From Streptomyces nymphaeiformis (GTDB lineage Bacteria; Actinomycetota; Actinomycetes; Streptomycetales; Streptomycetaceae), in contig NZ_JACHJY010000015.1 of the NCBI RefSeq assembly GCF_014203895.1, positions 1 through 64,000 on the forward strand: a stretch of 64,000 bases of DNA, in the 5' to 3' direction. Position 1 is the first letter of the stretch, and each line of letters starts with the position of its first letter. Positions 7,849 to 15,767 of this stretch are shown in pieces. Both the position numbers and the translations under genes were made by a program. The notes beneath the pieces were generated by a model that did no database searches, was not told the origin of the DNA, and saw only the letters and a list, made by a program, of their open reading frames with translations.

Positions 7849-8934
7849 ATGACGACACACACCGATCCCCAGACGAGTCCCCCCGTCTCCGAACCGTTCG
7901 CCCGGCTCGACGACGGCTCCGAGGTGCGGCGCTGGCACCTGCGGAACGGCGGCACGCGCCTCTCCGTGCTGAGCTACGGAGGCATCGTGCAGTCCCTGGA
8001 GCTCCCGGACCGGCACGGGCGCCACGCCAACGTGGCCCTCGGCTTCGACGGCCTGGACGGCTACCTCGCCTCCGAGGGATTCCTCGGCGCGCTCGTGGGC
8101 CGTTACGGCAATCGCATCGCCCACGGCCGGTTCGAGCTCGACGGCACCCGCCACTTCCTGTCACTCGCCGACGGCGCCCACACCCTCCACGGGGGCGCGC
8201 AGGGCTTCGACCGGCGCAACTGGCAGGTGCACGGGTTCGCCCGGGGCGGCGACGTCGGCCTCGTCCTCACCCTGACCAGCCCCGACGGGGACATGGGCTT
8301 TCCCGGAACACTCCGCGTGCGCGTCGTGTACACCCTCACCCCGCGCGGCGACTGGCGCATCGACTACGAGGCCGTCACCGACCGGCCCACGGTCGTGAAC
8401 CTCACCAGTCACGTGTACTGGAACCTGGCCGGGGAGTCCGCGGGTTCCGCCCTCGACCACGAGCTGTCGATCGCCGCGTCCCGGATGACACCCGTCACCA
8501 CCGGCCTGATACCGACGGGGCGACTGGCCCCGGTGACCCGTACCCCCTTCGACTTCCGCGTGCCCCGACCGGTCGGGGCACGGATCTCTGCCGATGATCC
8601 CCAGCTCCGGCACGCCGGCGGGTACGACCACAACTGGGTCCTCGACAAGGGCCTCACCGCCGCTCCCCTCCCCGTGGCCACGCTCAGGGACCCCCGCTCG
8701 GGGCGCACGCTGCGGATCGCGACGACGGAGCCCGGCATCCAGTTCTACTCGGGCAACTCGCTCCCCGGCACCCTGGTCGGCAGCGGCGGTCGCACCTACG
8801 GGCCGGGCGACGGTCTGTGCCTGGAGACCCAGCACTACCCCGACTCGCCGAACCGGCCGGGCTTTCCCAGCACGGTACTGCGCCCCGGTGAGACCTATCG
8901 GTCCTCGACCGTGCATTCCTTCAGCGCCGCCTGA
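7849..8934 (+). CDS. galM: Aldose 1-epimerase (galactose mutarotase)
   Basis: A 361-residue GalM-type mutarotase that interconverts alpha and beta anomers of aldoses. Family marks in order are LSYGGIVQSLELPD, GRYGNRIAHGRFELDG (substrate Arg), LHGGAQGFDRRNW (His), NLTSHVYWNLAG (the catalytic His in TxHxYxN/FxL) and the base-containing end VGSGGRTYGPGDGLCLETQHYPDSPNRPGF (Glu). Length is usual. ATG 7849 follows GAGGCACGAAC. Its position next to xylB/xylA, and the shared operator with bxlE, suggest it serves pentose or xylo-oligosaccharide use rather than galactose alone. Confidence 0.93.
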   Translation: MTTHTDPQTSPPVSEPFARLDDGSEVRRWHLRNGGTRLSVLSYGGIVQSLELPDRHGRHANVALGFDGLDGYLASEGFLGALVGRYGNRIAHGRFELDGTRHFLSLADGAHTLHGGAQGFDRRNWQVHGFARGGDVGLVLTLTSPDGDMGFPGTLRVRVVYTLTPRGDWRIDYEAVTDRPTVVNLTSHVYWNLAGESAGSALDHELSIAASRMTPVTTGLIPTGRLAPVTRTPFDFRVPRPVGARISADDPQLRHAGGYDHNWVLDKGLTAAPLPVATLRDPRSGRTLRIATTEPGIQFYSGNSLPGTLVGSGGRTYGPGDGLCLETQHYPDSPNRPGFPSTVLRPGETYRSSTVHSFSAA

Positions 8935-8949
8935 GACAGGATCGACGAA

Positions 8950-8977
8950 CGCCCGGCCGGATCACCCCGGCCGGGCG
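8950..8977. terminator. Bidirectional hairpin between galM and xylB
   Basis: CGCCCGGCCGG pairs perfectly with CCGGCCGGGCG across a 6-nt loop, between the 3' ends of the convergent galM and xylB genes. Confidence 0.75.
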
Positions 8978-9031
8978 ACGACGACTCGGCACCGTATTCC
9001 TTCACACTCGACCGCCGTCCACCGACCACCC

Positions 9032-10513
9032 TCAGGAGCGGTCGGCAAGCAGTCCCGAAGCCCGGCCCAAGGTGGACTCCATCCGGTCCCAGGCGGCGAT
9101 GTCCCGCTCCAGTGGGGGCAGTTCGGCCCCCTGGCCGGCACCCCACCCGATGGCCACCCTCACCGGGTCGTCGCCCGAGGCGGCTCCCGCGGCGAGCGCC
9201 GCGGCGCCGGTGGCGACCAGCTCCTCGCCTGCGGGCAGCACGACCGGCCGCCCGGACAGCCTGCGGATCGTCTCGATCCAGACCCGCCCCTTGGCTCCGC
9301 CTCCGATCAGCCGCAGCGGCCGCTCCCGTACGGCCGTGTCCCGGGGGTCGAGTCCGGCCGCGGTGAACAGCTCGTCGAGCGCCCGGAGCAGGGTGAAGGC
9401 CGCCCCCTCGTACGCGGCTCCGAGGAGCTGCTGCGGGGAGGTCGCGTGGCGCAGACCGGTGATGAGGCCGGCGGCGTGGGGCAGGTCCGGCGAGCGCTCG
9501 CCGTCCAGGTAGGGCAGCATCACCGTCTCGCCGCCGGGGAGGGCGTCGTCGCGGTCGAGCCGGAGGAGCGCGGCGACCTTGTCGACGGCGAGGGTGCAGT
9601 TCATGGTGCAGCCGAGCGGCAGGTACGTGTTGTCGGCGGCGGCGAATCCGGCGATCCCGGGGGCGGCGGGGCGAACCCGGGTGGAGGCGAAGGCCGTTCC
9701 GGAGGTCCCGAGGCTGATGACGGGGTGGTCGAGGAGCCCGGCGGCGCCAAGGCCCAGACCGACGGCCGCCGCCATGTTGTCCCCGGTGCCGGCGGCGACG
9801 GCGATACCGGGGCGCAGCCCGAGGAAGGCGGCCGCCGCCGTGGTCAGCGACCCGACGCGGGAGGCCCCGTTCCGGGCGACGGTGGGCAGGAGGTCGGCGT
9901 CGAGGCCGACGAGGTCGAGCAGTTCGGGGTCGTAGCCGCCGGTCCGGGTGGAGTACCAGCACGTTCCCGACGCGTCGCCGGGATCGGTCGCGGCGACGCC
10001 CGCCAGGCGTTCGGTGAGGAAGTCGTGCGGCAGCCGCACGGCGGCCGTCCGGGCGGCGACGGCCGGTTCGTTCTCGCGCAACCACTGCCACTTGGTGGCC
10101 GTCATCGACGCCACCGGCACGGAACCGGCGCGCGCGAGCCACTCCGCCGGGCCGCCGAGCGCGTCCGTCAACGCGGCGGCCTGGGGCGCGGACCGCGTGT
10201 CGTTCCAGAGCAGGGCCGGGCGCAGGGGGCGGCCCGCGCCGTCGAGGACCACGAGGCCGTGCTGCTGCCCGGCGACCGCGATGCCCACGACCGCGTCCGG
10301 TGTCACCGCGGCGGCTCGGAGCGCCTCGCCCGTCGACGCGCGCAGCGCGTCCCACCACGCCTCCGGATCCGTCTCGCGAGCGCCCTGCTCACCCGTGACG
10401 ACGTGTCCCGCCCGCCCGCTCCCGAGGACGACGCCGGTCCCGGCGTCCACCACGAGGACCTTCGTCGACTGCGTGGAGCTGTCCACGCCGATCACCACAG
10501 GGGACGCAGCCAC
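9032..10513 (-). CDS. xylB: Xylulokinase
   Basis: A 493-residue FGGY-family kinase that phosphorylates D-xylulose to xylulose 5-phosphate. The first domain opens with VVIGVDSSTQSTKVLVVDAG (phosphate loop), with VGIAVAGQQHGLVVLDG and RPALLWNDTRS typical of xylulokinase (QQHG, WND). The second domain has ISLGTSGTAFAS and LIGGGAKGRVWIETIRRLSG, the FGGY C-terminal signature. Length matches. It is transcribed away from xylA across a 177-bp spacer, the usual streptomycete arrangement. Confidence 0.95.
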   Translation of the reverse strand: MAASPVVIGVDSSTQSTKVLVVDAGTGVVLGSGRAGHVVTGEQGARETDPEAWWDALRASTGEALRAAAVTPDAVVGIAVAGQQHGLVVLDGAGRPLRPALLWNDTRSAPQAAALTDALGGPAEWLARAGSVPVASMTATKWQWLRENEPAVAARTAAVRLPHDFLTERLAGVAATDPGDASGTCWYSTRTGGYDPELLDLVGLDADLLPTVARNGASRVGSLTTAAAAFLGLRPGIAVAAGTGDNMAAAVGLGLGAAGLLDHPVISLGTSGTAFASTRVRPAAPGIAGFAAADNTYLPLGCTMNCTLAVDKVAALLRLDRDDALPGGETVMLPYLDGERSPDLPHAAGLITGLRHATSPQQLLGAAYEGAAFTLLRALDELFTAAGLDPRDTAVRERPLRLIGGGAKGRVWIETIRRLSGRPVVLPAGEELVATGAAALAAGAASGDDPVRVAIGWGAGQGAELPPLERDIAAWDRMESTLGRASGLLADRS

Positions 10514-10690
10514 TGCGCACCTCCAGAGTTCTGTCTAGTCATCTAACAAACTCGCGCAGTGTATGTCCGCATGCCGGCCCCATCAATACCCGTCTTTCAC
10601 ACACCGGAGCCTCCTTCTGGGGGCTTGCCGGGGCCATGGGGCCTGAGCTATTAGTTTTGAGGCACAACAAATACGCCCCAAGGAGCACCC
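10514..10690. promoter_or_regulatory. Divergent xylB/xylA promoter region
   Basis: This 177-bp spacer must hold both promoters. It is AT-rich near each gene: TCTAGTCATCTAACAAAC close to xylB and CTATTAGTTTTGAG...CAACAAATA close to xylA. Read toward each gene, both show a TTTGTT element followed about 6-12 bp later by ACTA, a possible shared operator for the downstream ROK repressor. The exact operator is not resolved by eye. Confidence 0.4.
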
Positions 10691-11860
10691 ATGCCCGAGC
10701 GTTTCTCCCCCCGCCCCGAGGACCGGTTCACCTTCGGCCTCTGGACCGTCGGCTGGCAGGGCCGCGACCCCTTCGGCGACGCGACCCGCCCCGCCCTCGA
10801 CCCGGTCGAATCGGTCGAGCGGCTCGCCGCCCTCGGCGCGTACGGCGTGACCTTCCACGACGACGACCTGATCCCCTTCGGCGCGCCGGAGGCCGAGCGC
10901 GACACGATCGTGAAGCGCTTCCGGGCGGCGCTCGACCGCACCGGGCTCGCGGTGCCGATGGCGACCACCAACCTCTTCACGCACCCGGTCTTCAAGGACG
11001 GCGCGTTCACGGCGAACGACCGCGACGTCCGCCGCTACGCGCTGCGCAAGACCCTCCGCAACATCGACCTCGCCGTCGAGCTCGGCGCCACCACCTACGT
11101 CGCCTGGGGCGGCCGCGAGGGCGCCGAGTCCGGCGCCGCGAAGGACGTCCAGGTGGCCCTCGACCGGATGAAGGAGGCCTTCGACCTGCTGGGCGAGTAC
11201 GTCACCGAGCAGGGCTACGACCTGCGCTTCGCCATCGAGCCGAAGCCGAACGAGCCGCGCGGCGACATCCTGCTCCCCACCATCGGACACGCGCTCGCGT
11301 TCATCGAGCGCCTGGAGCGCCCCGAGCTGGTGGGCGTGAACCCGGAGACCGGCCACGAGCAGATGGCGGGCCTCAACTTCCCGCACGGCATCGCGCAGGC
11401 CCTGTGGGCGGGCAAGCTCTTCCACATCGACCTGAACGGACAGTCCGGCATCAAGTACGACCAGGACTTCCGCTTCGGCGCCGGCGACCTGCGCCAGGCC
11501 TTCTGGCTGGTCGACCTCCTGGAGACGGCCGGCTACACCGGTCCGCGCCACTTCGACTTCAAGCCGGTGCGCACCGACGGCTTCGACGGGGTGTGGGAGT
11601 CCGCGAAGAACTGCATGCGGAACTACCTGATCCTCAAGGAGCGCGCGGCGGCCTTCCGCGCCGACCCGGAGGTCCAGGCGGCCCTGACGGCCTCCCGCCT
11701 CGACGAGCTCGCCGTCCCCACGGCCGCCGACGGCCTCACCGCGCTGCTCGCCGACCCCACCGCGTACGAGACCTTCGACGTGGACACGGTCGCCGCCCGC
11801 TCGATGGCCTTCGAGCGGCTCGACCAGCTCGCCCTGGACCACCTGCTCGGCGTGCGTTGA
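10691..11860 (+). CDS. xylA: Xylose isomerase
   Basis: A 389-residue class I xylose isomerase that converts D-xylose to D-xylulose in the cytoplasm with two divalent metals. The actinobacterial sequence is highly recognisable: FTFGLWTVGWQGRDPFGDATR, the catalytic VTFHDDDLIPFG (His/Asp), YVAWGGREGAES, FAIEPKPNEPRGD (metal Glu), GVNPETGHEQMAG, and HIDLNGQSGIKYDQDFRFG (metal Asp). ATG 10691 has AAGGAGCACCC as ribosome site. With xylB it gives the complete xylose-to-xylulose-5-phosphate route. Confidence 0.97.
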   Translation: MPERFSPRPEDRFTFGLWTVGWQGRDPFGDATRPALDPVESVERLAALGAYGVTFHDDDLIPFGAPEAERDTIVKRFRAALDRTGLAVPMATTNLFTHPVFKDGAFTANDRDVRRYALRKTLRNIDLAVELGATTYVAWGGREGAESGAAKDVQVALDRMKEAFDLLGEYVTEQGYDLRFAIEPKPNEPRGDILLPTIGHALAFIERLERPELVGVNPETGHEQMAGLNFPHGIAQALWAGKLFHIDLNGQSGIKYDQDFRFGAGDLRQAFWLVDLLETAGYTGPRHFDFKPVRTDGFDGVWESAKNCMRNYLILKERAAAFRADPEVQAALTASRLDELAVPTAADGLTALLADPTAYETFDVDTVAARSMAFERLDQLALDHLLGVR

Positions 11861-11941
11861 GCAAGCGGGAGAATCGGTACGAGGCCGGTCGACGTGCCGC
11901 CCGGCCTCCGCGCCCCGCTCTTTCAGCCCCAGGGAGACTCC

Positions 11942-13261
11942 GTGCCCACCAGCGCCGACAAGCCGGCCACCGTCCAGGCGACGCCCATGGACCAGGTGGC
12001 GGTACGGCGTGCCAATCTCGCCCTGGTCCTGGCCGAGGTCCGCACGGCAGGCCCCGCCTCGCGGGCCGATGTGGCCCGTCGCACCGGCCTGACCCGGCCC
12101 ACCGTCTCCAGCCTGGTCGGGGAGCTCCTCGACCGCGGCCTGGTGCGCGAGGCCGATCTGCGGCAGGACGGCTCGGTGGGGCGCCCCGCACGCCGTCTTG
12201 AGCTCGACGGACGTACGGTGGCGGCGCTCGGCCTGGAGATCAACTCGCGCTATCTCGCGGCCTGTTCCGTGGACCTGGCGGGACGGACCATCCAGGAACG
12301 CCGTCTCGTCCACGACGCGACCGAGGAGGGGGCCGATGCCACCGTCCGCGCGCTCGCGGTGCTGACCAGGGAACTCCTGGACCACGCGACCCGCTCGGGT
12401 GCGCGGGTCGCGGGCGTCGGGATCGCCGTGCCCGGCCCGGTGGCGGTGGCCACCGGGCGGGTGTACGCGGCCCCCAACCTGGGCTGGAAGGACGTCCCGG
12501 TCGCCGAGCGGCTGAGGGAGGCGGCCGGCCTGCCCGGGGAGACGAGCGTGGTGGTCGACAACGAGGCCAACCTCGCCGCGCTCGCCGAATGGGAGACCGC
12601 GCACCCCGGGGTGACGGACCTGATGTACGTCACCGGAGAAGCGGGCCTGGGCGCCGGCATCGTCGCCGGCGGGCAGTTGCTCCAGGGCGCCTCGGGTTTC
12701 AGCGGCGAACTCGGGCACATCCAGATCGACCCGGACGGGGACGTCTGCGCCTGCGGCCGGACCGGCTGTCTGGAGACGAAGGTCTCGCTTCCGGCGGCGC
12801 TCAGGACGGCCGCGCCCGATCTGCTGCTCGCGGAGGGAAGCGGACCCCGTGCTCCGTGGGGCCCGCAGGAGCAGGCCGCCGAACTGCTGCGCCGTGCCGC
12901 CGCCGGGGACCCACGCACGTTGAGCGGTCTGGACGAGATCGGCCGGTGGCTCGGTACCGGTCTGTCCGTCCCGGTGAATCTGCTCAACCCTCGCGTGGTC
13001 GTCCTGGGCGGCTACTTCGCGGCGGTGGCACCGTACCTGCTGCCGGCGGCGATGCGGGAGATGCGCGCCCGGATCGTGGCCGGCGACGAGGCGCTGTGCC
13101 GAGTCACCGGCTCCCTGCTCGGCTTCGGCGCCGCGGTCCGCGGCGCCGCCGGAGTCATCGTGAAGGAGGTGTTCGCCGACCCCGGACGGGCCGACTCAGG
13201 ACGTGCCGACTCGGGACGGACCGACTCGGGACGGACCGACTCGGGACGGACCGTCCGCTAG
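11942..13261 (+). CDS. ROK family transcriptional regulator with N-terminal winged helix (XylR-like)
   Basis: About 439 residues. An N-terminal winged helix-turn-helix (NLALVLAEVRTAGPASRADVARRTGLTRPTVSSLVGELLDRG, residues ~25-70) precedes the ROK sugar-binding domain: AGVGIAVPGPVAVATG, VVVDNEANLAALAE and the zinc/ROK signature GFSGELGHIQIDPDGDVCACGRTGCLE. GTG 11942 is chosen for its AGGGAG ribosome site. Position directly after xylA suggests it is the xylose-responsive repressor of xylA/xylB. The last 25 residues are a repeat tail, GR[A/T]DS repeated, encoded by 15-bp tandem repeats; it is not part of the ROK fold. Confidence 0.9.
   Translation: MPTSADKPATVQATPMDQVAVRRANLALVLAEVRTAGPASRADVARRTGLTRPTVSSLVGELLDRGLVREADLRQDGSVGRPARRLELDGRTVAALGLEINSRYLAACSVDLAGRTIQERRLVHDATEEGADATVRALAVLTRELLDHATRSGARVAGVGIAVPGPVAVATGRVYAAPNLGWKDVPVAERLREAAGLPGETSVVVDNEANLAALAEWETAHPGVTDLMYVTGEAGLGAGIVAGGQLLQGASGFSGELGHIQIDPDGDVCACGRTGCLETKVSLPAALRTAAPDLLLAEGSGPRAPWGPQEQAAELLRRAAAGDPRTLSGLDEIGRWLGTGLSVPVNLLNPRVVVLGGYFAAVAPYLLPAAMREMRARIVAGDEALCRVTGSLLGFGAAVRGAAGVIVKEVFADPGRADSGRADSGRTDSGRTDSGRTVR
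13184..13255 (+). repeat. 15-bp tandem repeat in the 3' end of the ROK gene
   Basis: Four full units and one partial unit of GGACGGnCCGACTCg, starting at 13184, 13199, 13214, 13229 and 13244. Each full unit encodes G-R-[A/T]-D-S, in frame. Units 3 and 4 are identical, so expansion looks recent. Confidence 0.85.
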
Positions 13262-13268
13262 CGGACGG
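13251..13268. other. 18-bp perfect palindrome holding both convergent stop codons
   Basis: CCGTCCGCTAGCGGACGG reads the same on both strands. The TAG of the ROK gene (13259-13261) and the TAG of the LacI gene (13260-13258) overlap in its centre, so both proteins end in Val-Arg. Confidence 0.8.
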
Positions 13269-14307
13269 CGGTCTCGGTCGCCGGTGGCGCCGTGCTGTTC
13301 CTGACCACGAGACTGGTCGCGAGCTCCAGGCGGGTCACCGACGGCTCCCCGGCGCGCAGCCGGAGCAGCATCTGGACCGCCTCCTCGCCCATCGCGCGCA
13401 GCGGCTGGTGCACCGTCGTGAGGGCGGGGCTCGACCAGCGGGCGATCATCACGTCGTCGTACCCGACGACGGAGAGGTCCTCGGGCACGCGCAGCCCGCA
13501 GACCCGGGCCGCCTCCAGGACGCCGAGCGCCTGGAGATCACTGCCCGCGAAGATCGCGGTGGGCCGGTCCGGTGACTGGAGGAGGTCCATGGCGTGCCGG
13601 AGACCGCCTTCGACGTGGAAGTCGCCGAAGCGGACGAGGGAGGTGTCGGGGACGATGCCGGCCATGTTCAGGGCGGAGCGGTAGCCGTCGAGGCGCGCCA
13701 GGGAGCACAGCATGTCCTCGGGGCCGGTGATGATGCCGATGCGCCGGTGGCCGAGATCGACGAGGTGCCGGGTGGCGGCGACGCCGCCGGACCAGTTCGC
13801 GGAGCCCACGGACGGCACGTCGGGTTCGGGGTCGCCCGCGGGATCGACGATGACGAAGGGGATCGACCGGGCGCCGAGCTGTTGCTTGACGGCGTCCGGG
13901 AGGGAGGAGAAGACCAGGACCACACCGATCGGCCTGCGCTGGAGCACGCCCTCGATCCAGTCGGCCGCGGGCGCGTGCCGGGTGCCGCTCTCGGTCAGCA
14001 CCACGCTCGCCTGGTGCGCCTTGGCGAGGTTCTCCACGCCCCGGATCAGCTCCATCGACCACACGCTGTCCAGCTCGTGGAAGACGAGCTCGATCAGCGG
14101 CGCCTCGCCCGCCGCCCGGGTGGTCCGCCGGTAGGAGTGCGCTTCGAGGAGGCGCTCCACCTTGCCGCGGGTGACCTGCGACACGTCCTGCCTGCCGTTG
14201 AGGACTTTCGAAACTGTCGAAAGTGACACGCCGGCCTTCTCGGCGACCTCGGCCAGGGTGATCCGTCGCATGTCCTCGTCATCTCGCATCCCAAGAGGGT
14301 AAGGCAC
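13258..14307 (-). CDS. bxlR: LacI family repressor of the xylobiose operon (BxlR-like)
   Basis: A LacI/GalR regulator of up to 349 residues. The helix-turn-helix and hinge are RITLAEVAEKAGVSLSTVSKVLNGRQDVS, followed by a periplasmic-binding-like sugar domain (GVVLVFSSLP, RRIGIITGPEDM, AIFAGSDLQALGVLEAARVCG, VPEDLSVVGYDD). GTG 14307 is preceded by GGGGGAGAA; in-frame ATGs at 14289 and 14271 are alternatives and the domain begins at 14271. It is divergent from an ABC sugar importer and GH3 gene, the layout reported for bxlREFGA of Streptomyces thermoviolaceus. The codons for the recognition helix contain a perfect operator-like inverted repeat and AT-rich codons. Confidence 0.88.
   Translation of the reverse strand: MPYPLGMRDDEDMRRITLAEVAEKAGVSLSTVSKVLNGRQDVSQVTRGKVERLLEAHSYRRTTRAAGEAPLIELVFHELDSVWSMELIRGVENLAKAHQASVVLTESGTRHAPAADWIEGVLQRRPIGVVLVFSSLPDAVKQQLGARSIPFVIVDPAGDPEPDVPSVGSANWSGGVAATRHLVDLGHRRIGIITGPEDMLCSLARLDGYRSALNMAGIVPDTSLVRFGDFHVEGGLRHAMDLLQSPDRPTAIFAGSDLQALGVLEAARVCGLRVPEDLSVVGYDDVMIARWSSPALTTVHQPLRAMGEEAVQMLLRLRAGEPSVTRLELATSLVVRNSTAPPATETAVR
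14204..14224. promoter_or_regulatory. Intragenic operator-like inverted repeat inside bxlR
   Basis: ACTTTCG-N7-CGAAAGT, perfect 7-bp arms, lies in the codons for LSTVSKV of the bxlR helix-turn-helix. Its arms match the operator set at bxlE and galM. The codons TCA, CTT, ACA, GTT and AAA used across this stretch are rare in such GC-rich DNA, which argues that the DNA sequence itself is maintained. Confidence 0.55.
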
Positions 14308-14357
14308 TTCTCCCCCACCCCACCGGCGTCACGCTTCGATAACGCACCCCCAGAGGG

Positions 14358-14387
14358 TTGACCGGTCCACCACCCCAACCTTAGCGT
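14358..14387 (+). promoter_or_regulatory. Predicted bxlE promoter
   Basis: TTGACC (14358-14363), an 18-bp spacer and TAGCGT (14382-14387). The transcript would start near 14394, just ahead of the operator cluster, so a bound repressor would block it. Confidence 0.5.
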
Positions 14388-14400
14388 CCCGACACATGAA

Positions 14401-14434
14401 GTTTCGGAAACATGACCGAAACTCTTTCGAAAGG
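14401..14434. promoter_or_regulatory. Clustered CGAAA/TTTCG operators upstream of bxlE
   Basis: Three overlapping inverted repeats: GTTTCGG-N8-CCGAAAC (14401-14422), CGAAA-CTC-TTTCG (14417-14429) and CTTTCGAAAG (14424-14433). They sit between the predicted promoter and the ribosome site. From memory, BxlR of S. thermoviolaceus binds a CGAA/TTCG inverted repeat, which fits. Confidence 0.65.
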
Positions 14435-14441
14435 TAAGGCG

Positions 14442-15749
14442 ATGAAGCGACCCGCACAGCTCCTCAGAACCGCTGTCGTCGGTGGAGCGTCGCTGGCCAT
14501 GGCCCTGTCCCTGGCGGCCTGCGGCGGCTCCGCCGCCTCGTCCGACGGCGGCTCGGACACGATCCACGTCCTGGTGTACGGCGACGCGACGAACAAGGTG
14601 GAGAAGCAGCTCGTCGACACCTTCAACAAGACCTCGAAGGTCAAGGCCGTCCTCGACACCATCCCGGGCGCCGACTACCAGTCCAAGCTGCAGACGGTGA
14701 TCAGCGGCAAGCAGGCCCCGGACCTGTTCTTCAACTGGGGCGGCGGCAGCATCAAGCCGTACGTCGACGCCGGCCTGCTGATGCCGCTCGACGACTTCAT
14801 CGCCAAGAACCCGGACCTCAAGTCCAACTTCCTGCCGTCCGTCTTCAACACCGCCGTCGTCGACGGCAAGCCGTACGGCGTCCCCATGCGCGGCACCCAG
14901 CCCGTCCTGCTCTTCAGCAACAAGAAGGCGCTCCAGAAGGCGGGCGTCACCGCCCCGCGCACCTGGGCCGAGCTCCTGACCACCGTCAAGACCCTCAAGG
15001 CCAAGGGCGTCACCCCGATCGCCCTGGGCGGCGGCGACAAGTGGCCCACCCAGATGTGGTTCCAGTACATCTACGACCGGGTGGCCGGCCCCGAGCTCTT
15101 CCAGAAGGCCGTCGACGGCGACAAGCAGGTCTGGGCGAGCGAGGACAGCAAGAAGGCGCTCGGCATGCTCAAGGAGCTGATCGACGCCGGCGCCTTCGGC
15201 ACCAACTACGACTCGGTGAAGTTCACCGACGGCGGTTCCCCCGCCCTCCTCGCCACCGGCAAGGCCGCCTTCGAGCTCATGGGCTCCTGGGAGTACTCCA
15301 CCCTCCAGGACGCCTACCCGGACTTCGTGAAGAGCGACCTGGGCTACGGCACCTTCCCGACCGTCGAGGGCGGCAAGGGCGACCCGGACAACCTCGCCGG
15401 CAACACCAACAACTTCTACTCGGTCCTGAAGTCCACCGAGCACCCCGAGGCCGTGGCCGAGTTCCTGAAGCTCATGTACTCCGACCAGTTCGTCAAGGAC
15501 CAGCTCTCCATCGGCAACCTGCCGACCACCACCAACACCCCGAAGTTCCTGGACGGCTCGGCCAACCCCGCCTACTCGACGTTCCAGTACGACCTGGTGA
15601 AGAAGGCCCCCGCGTTCCAGCTCTCCTGGGACCAGGCCTTCCCGCCGGCCGCCACGACCACGCTGCACCAGGCCATCCAGCAGTTCTTCAACGGACAGAT
15701 GGGGACCGACGCCTTCATCGCCGCCATGCAGAACCTGCCCGCGGCCTGA
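14442..15749 (+). CDS. bxlE: ABC transporter sugar-binding lipoprotein (xylobiose-binding, BxlE-like)
   Basis: A 435-residue extracellular solute-binding lipoprotein. The signal peptide MKRPAQLLRTAVVGG...LSLAAC ends in a lipobox L-A-A-C with the lipidated Cys at residue 27. The mature protein is a family 1 solute-binding protein (IHVLVYGDATNKVEKQLVDTF, YQSKLQTVISGKQAPDLFFNWGG, VPMRGTQPVLLFSNKKAL, WPTQMWFQYIYDRVAG). ATG 14442 has AAGGTAAGG just upstream; an in-frame start at 14412 would add ten residues overlapping the operators and spoil the signal. It leads the operon with two permeases and the beta-xylosidase. Binding xylobiose/xylo-oligosaccharides is inferred from synteny. No ATPase gene is present, so a shared MsiK-type ATPase is probably used. 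Confidence 0.88.
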   Translation: MKRPAQLLRTAVVGGASLAMALSLAACGGSAASSDGGSDTIHVLVYGDATNKVEKQLVDTFNKTSKVKAVLDTIPGADYQSKLQTVISGKQAPDLFFNWGGGSIKPYVDAGLLMPLDDFIAKNPDLKSNFLPSVFNTAVVDGKPYGVPMRGTQPVLLFSNKKALQKAGVTAPRTWAELLTTVKTLKAKGVTPIALGGGDKWPTQMWFQYIYDRVAGPELFQKAVDGDKQVWASEDSKKALGMLKELIDAGAFGTNYDSVKFTDGGSPALLATGKAAFELMGSWEYSTLQDAYPDFVKSDLGYGTFPTVEGGKGDPDNLAGNTNNFYSVLKSTEHPEAVAEFLKLMYSDQFVKDQLSIGNLPTTTNTPKFLDGSANPAYSTFQYDLVKKAPAFQLSWDQAFPPAATTTLHQAIQQFFNGQMGTDAFIAAMQNLPAA

Positions 15750-15767
15750 CCACCGGACATACCTGAC

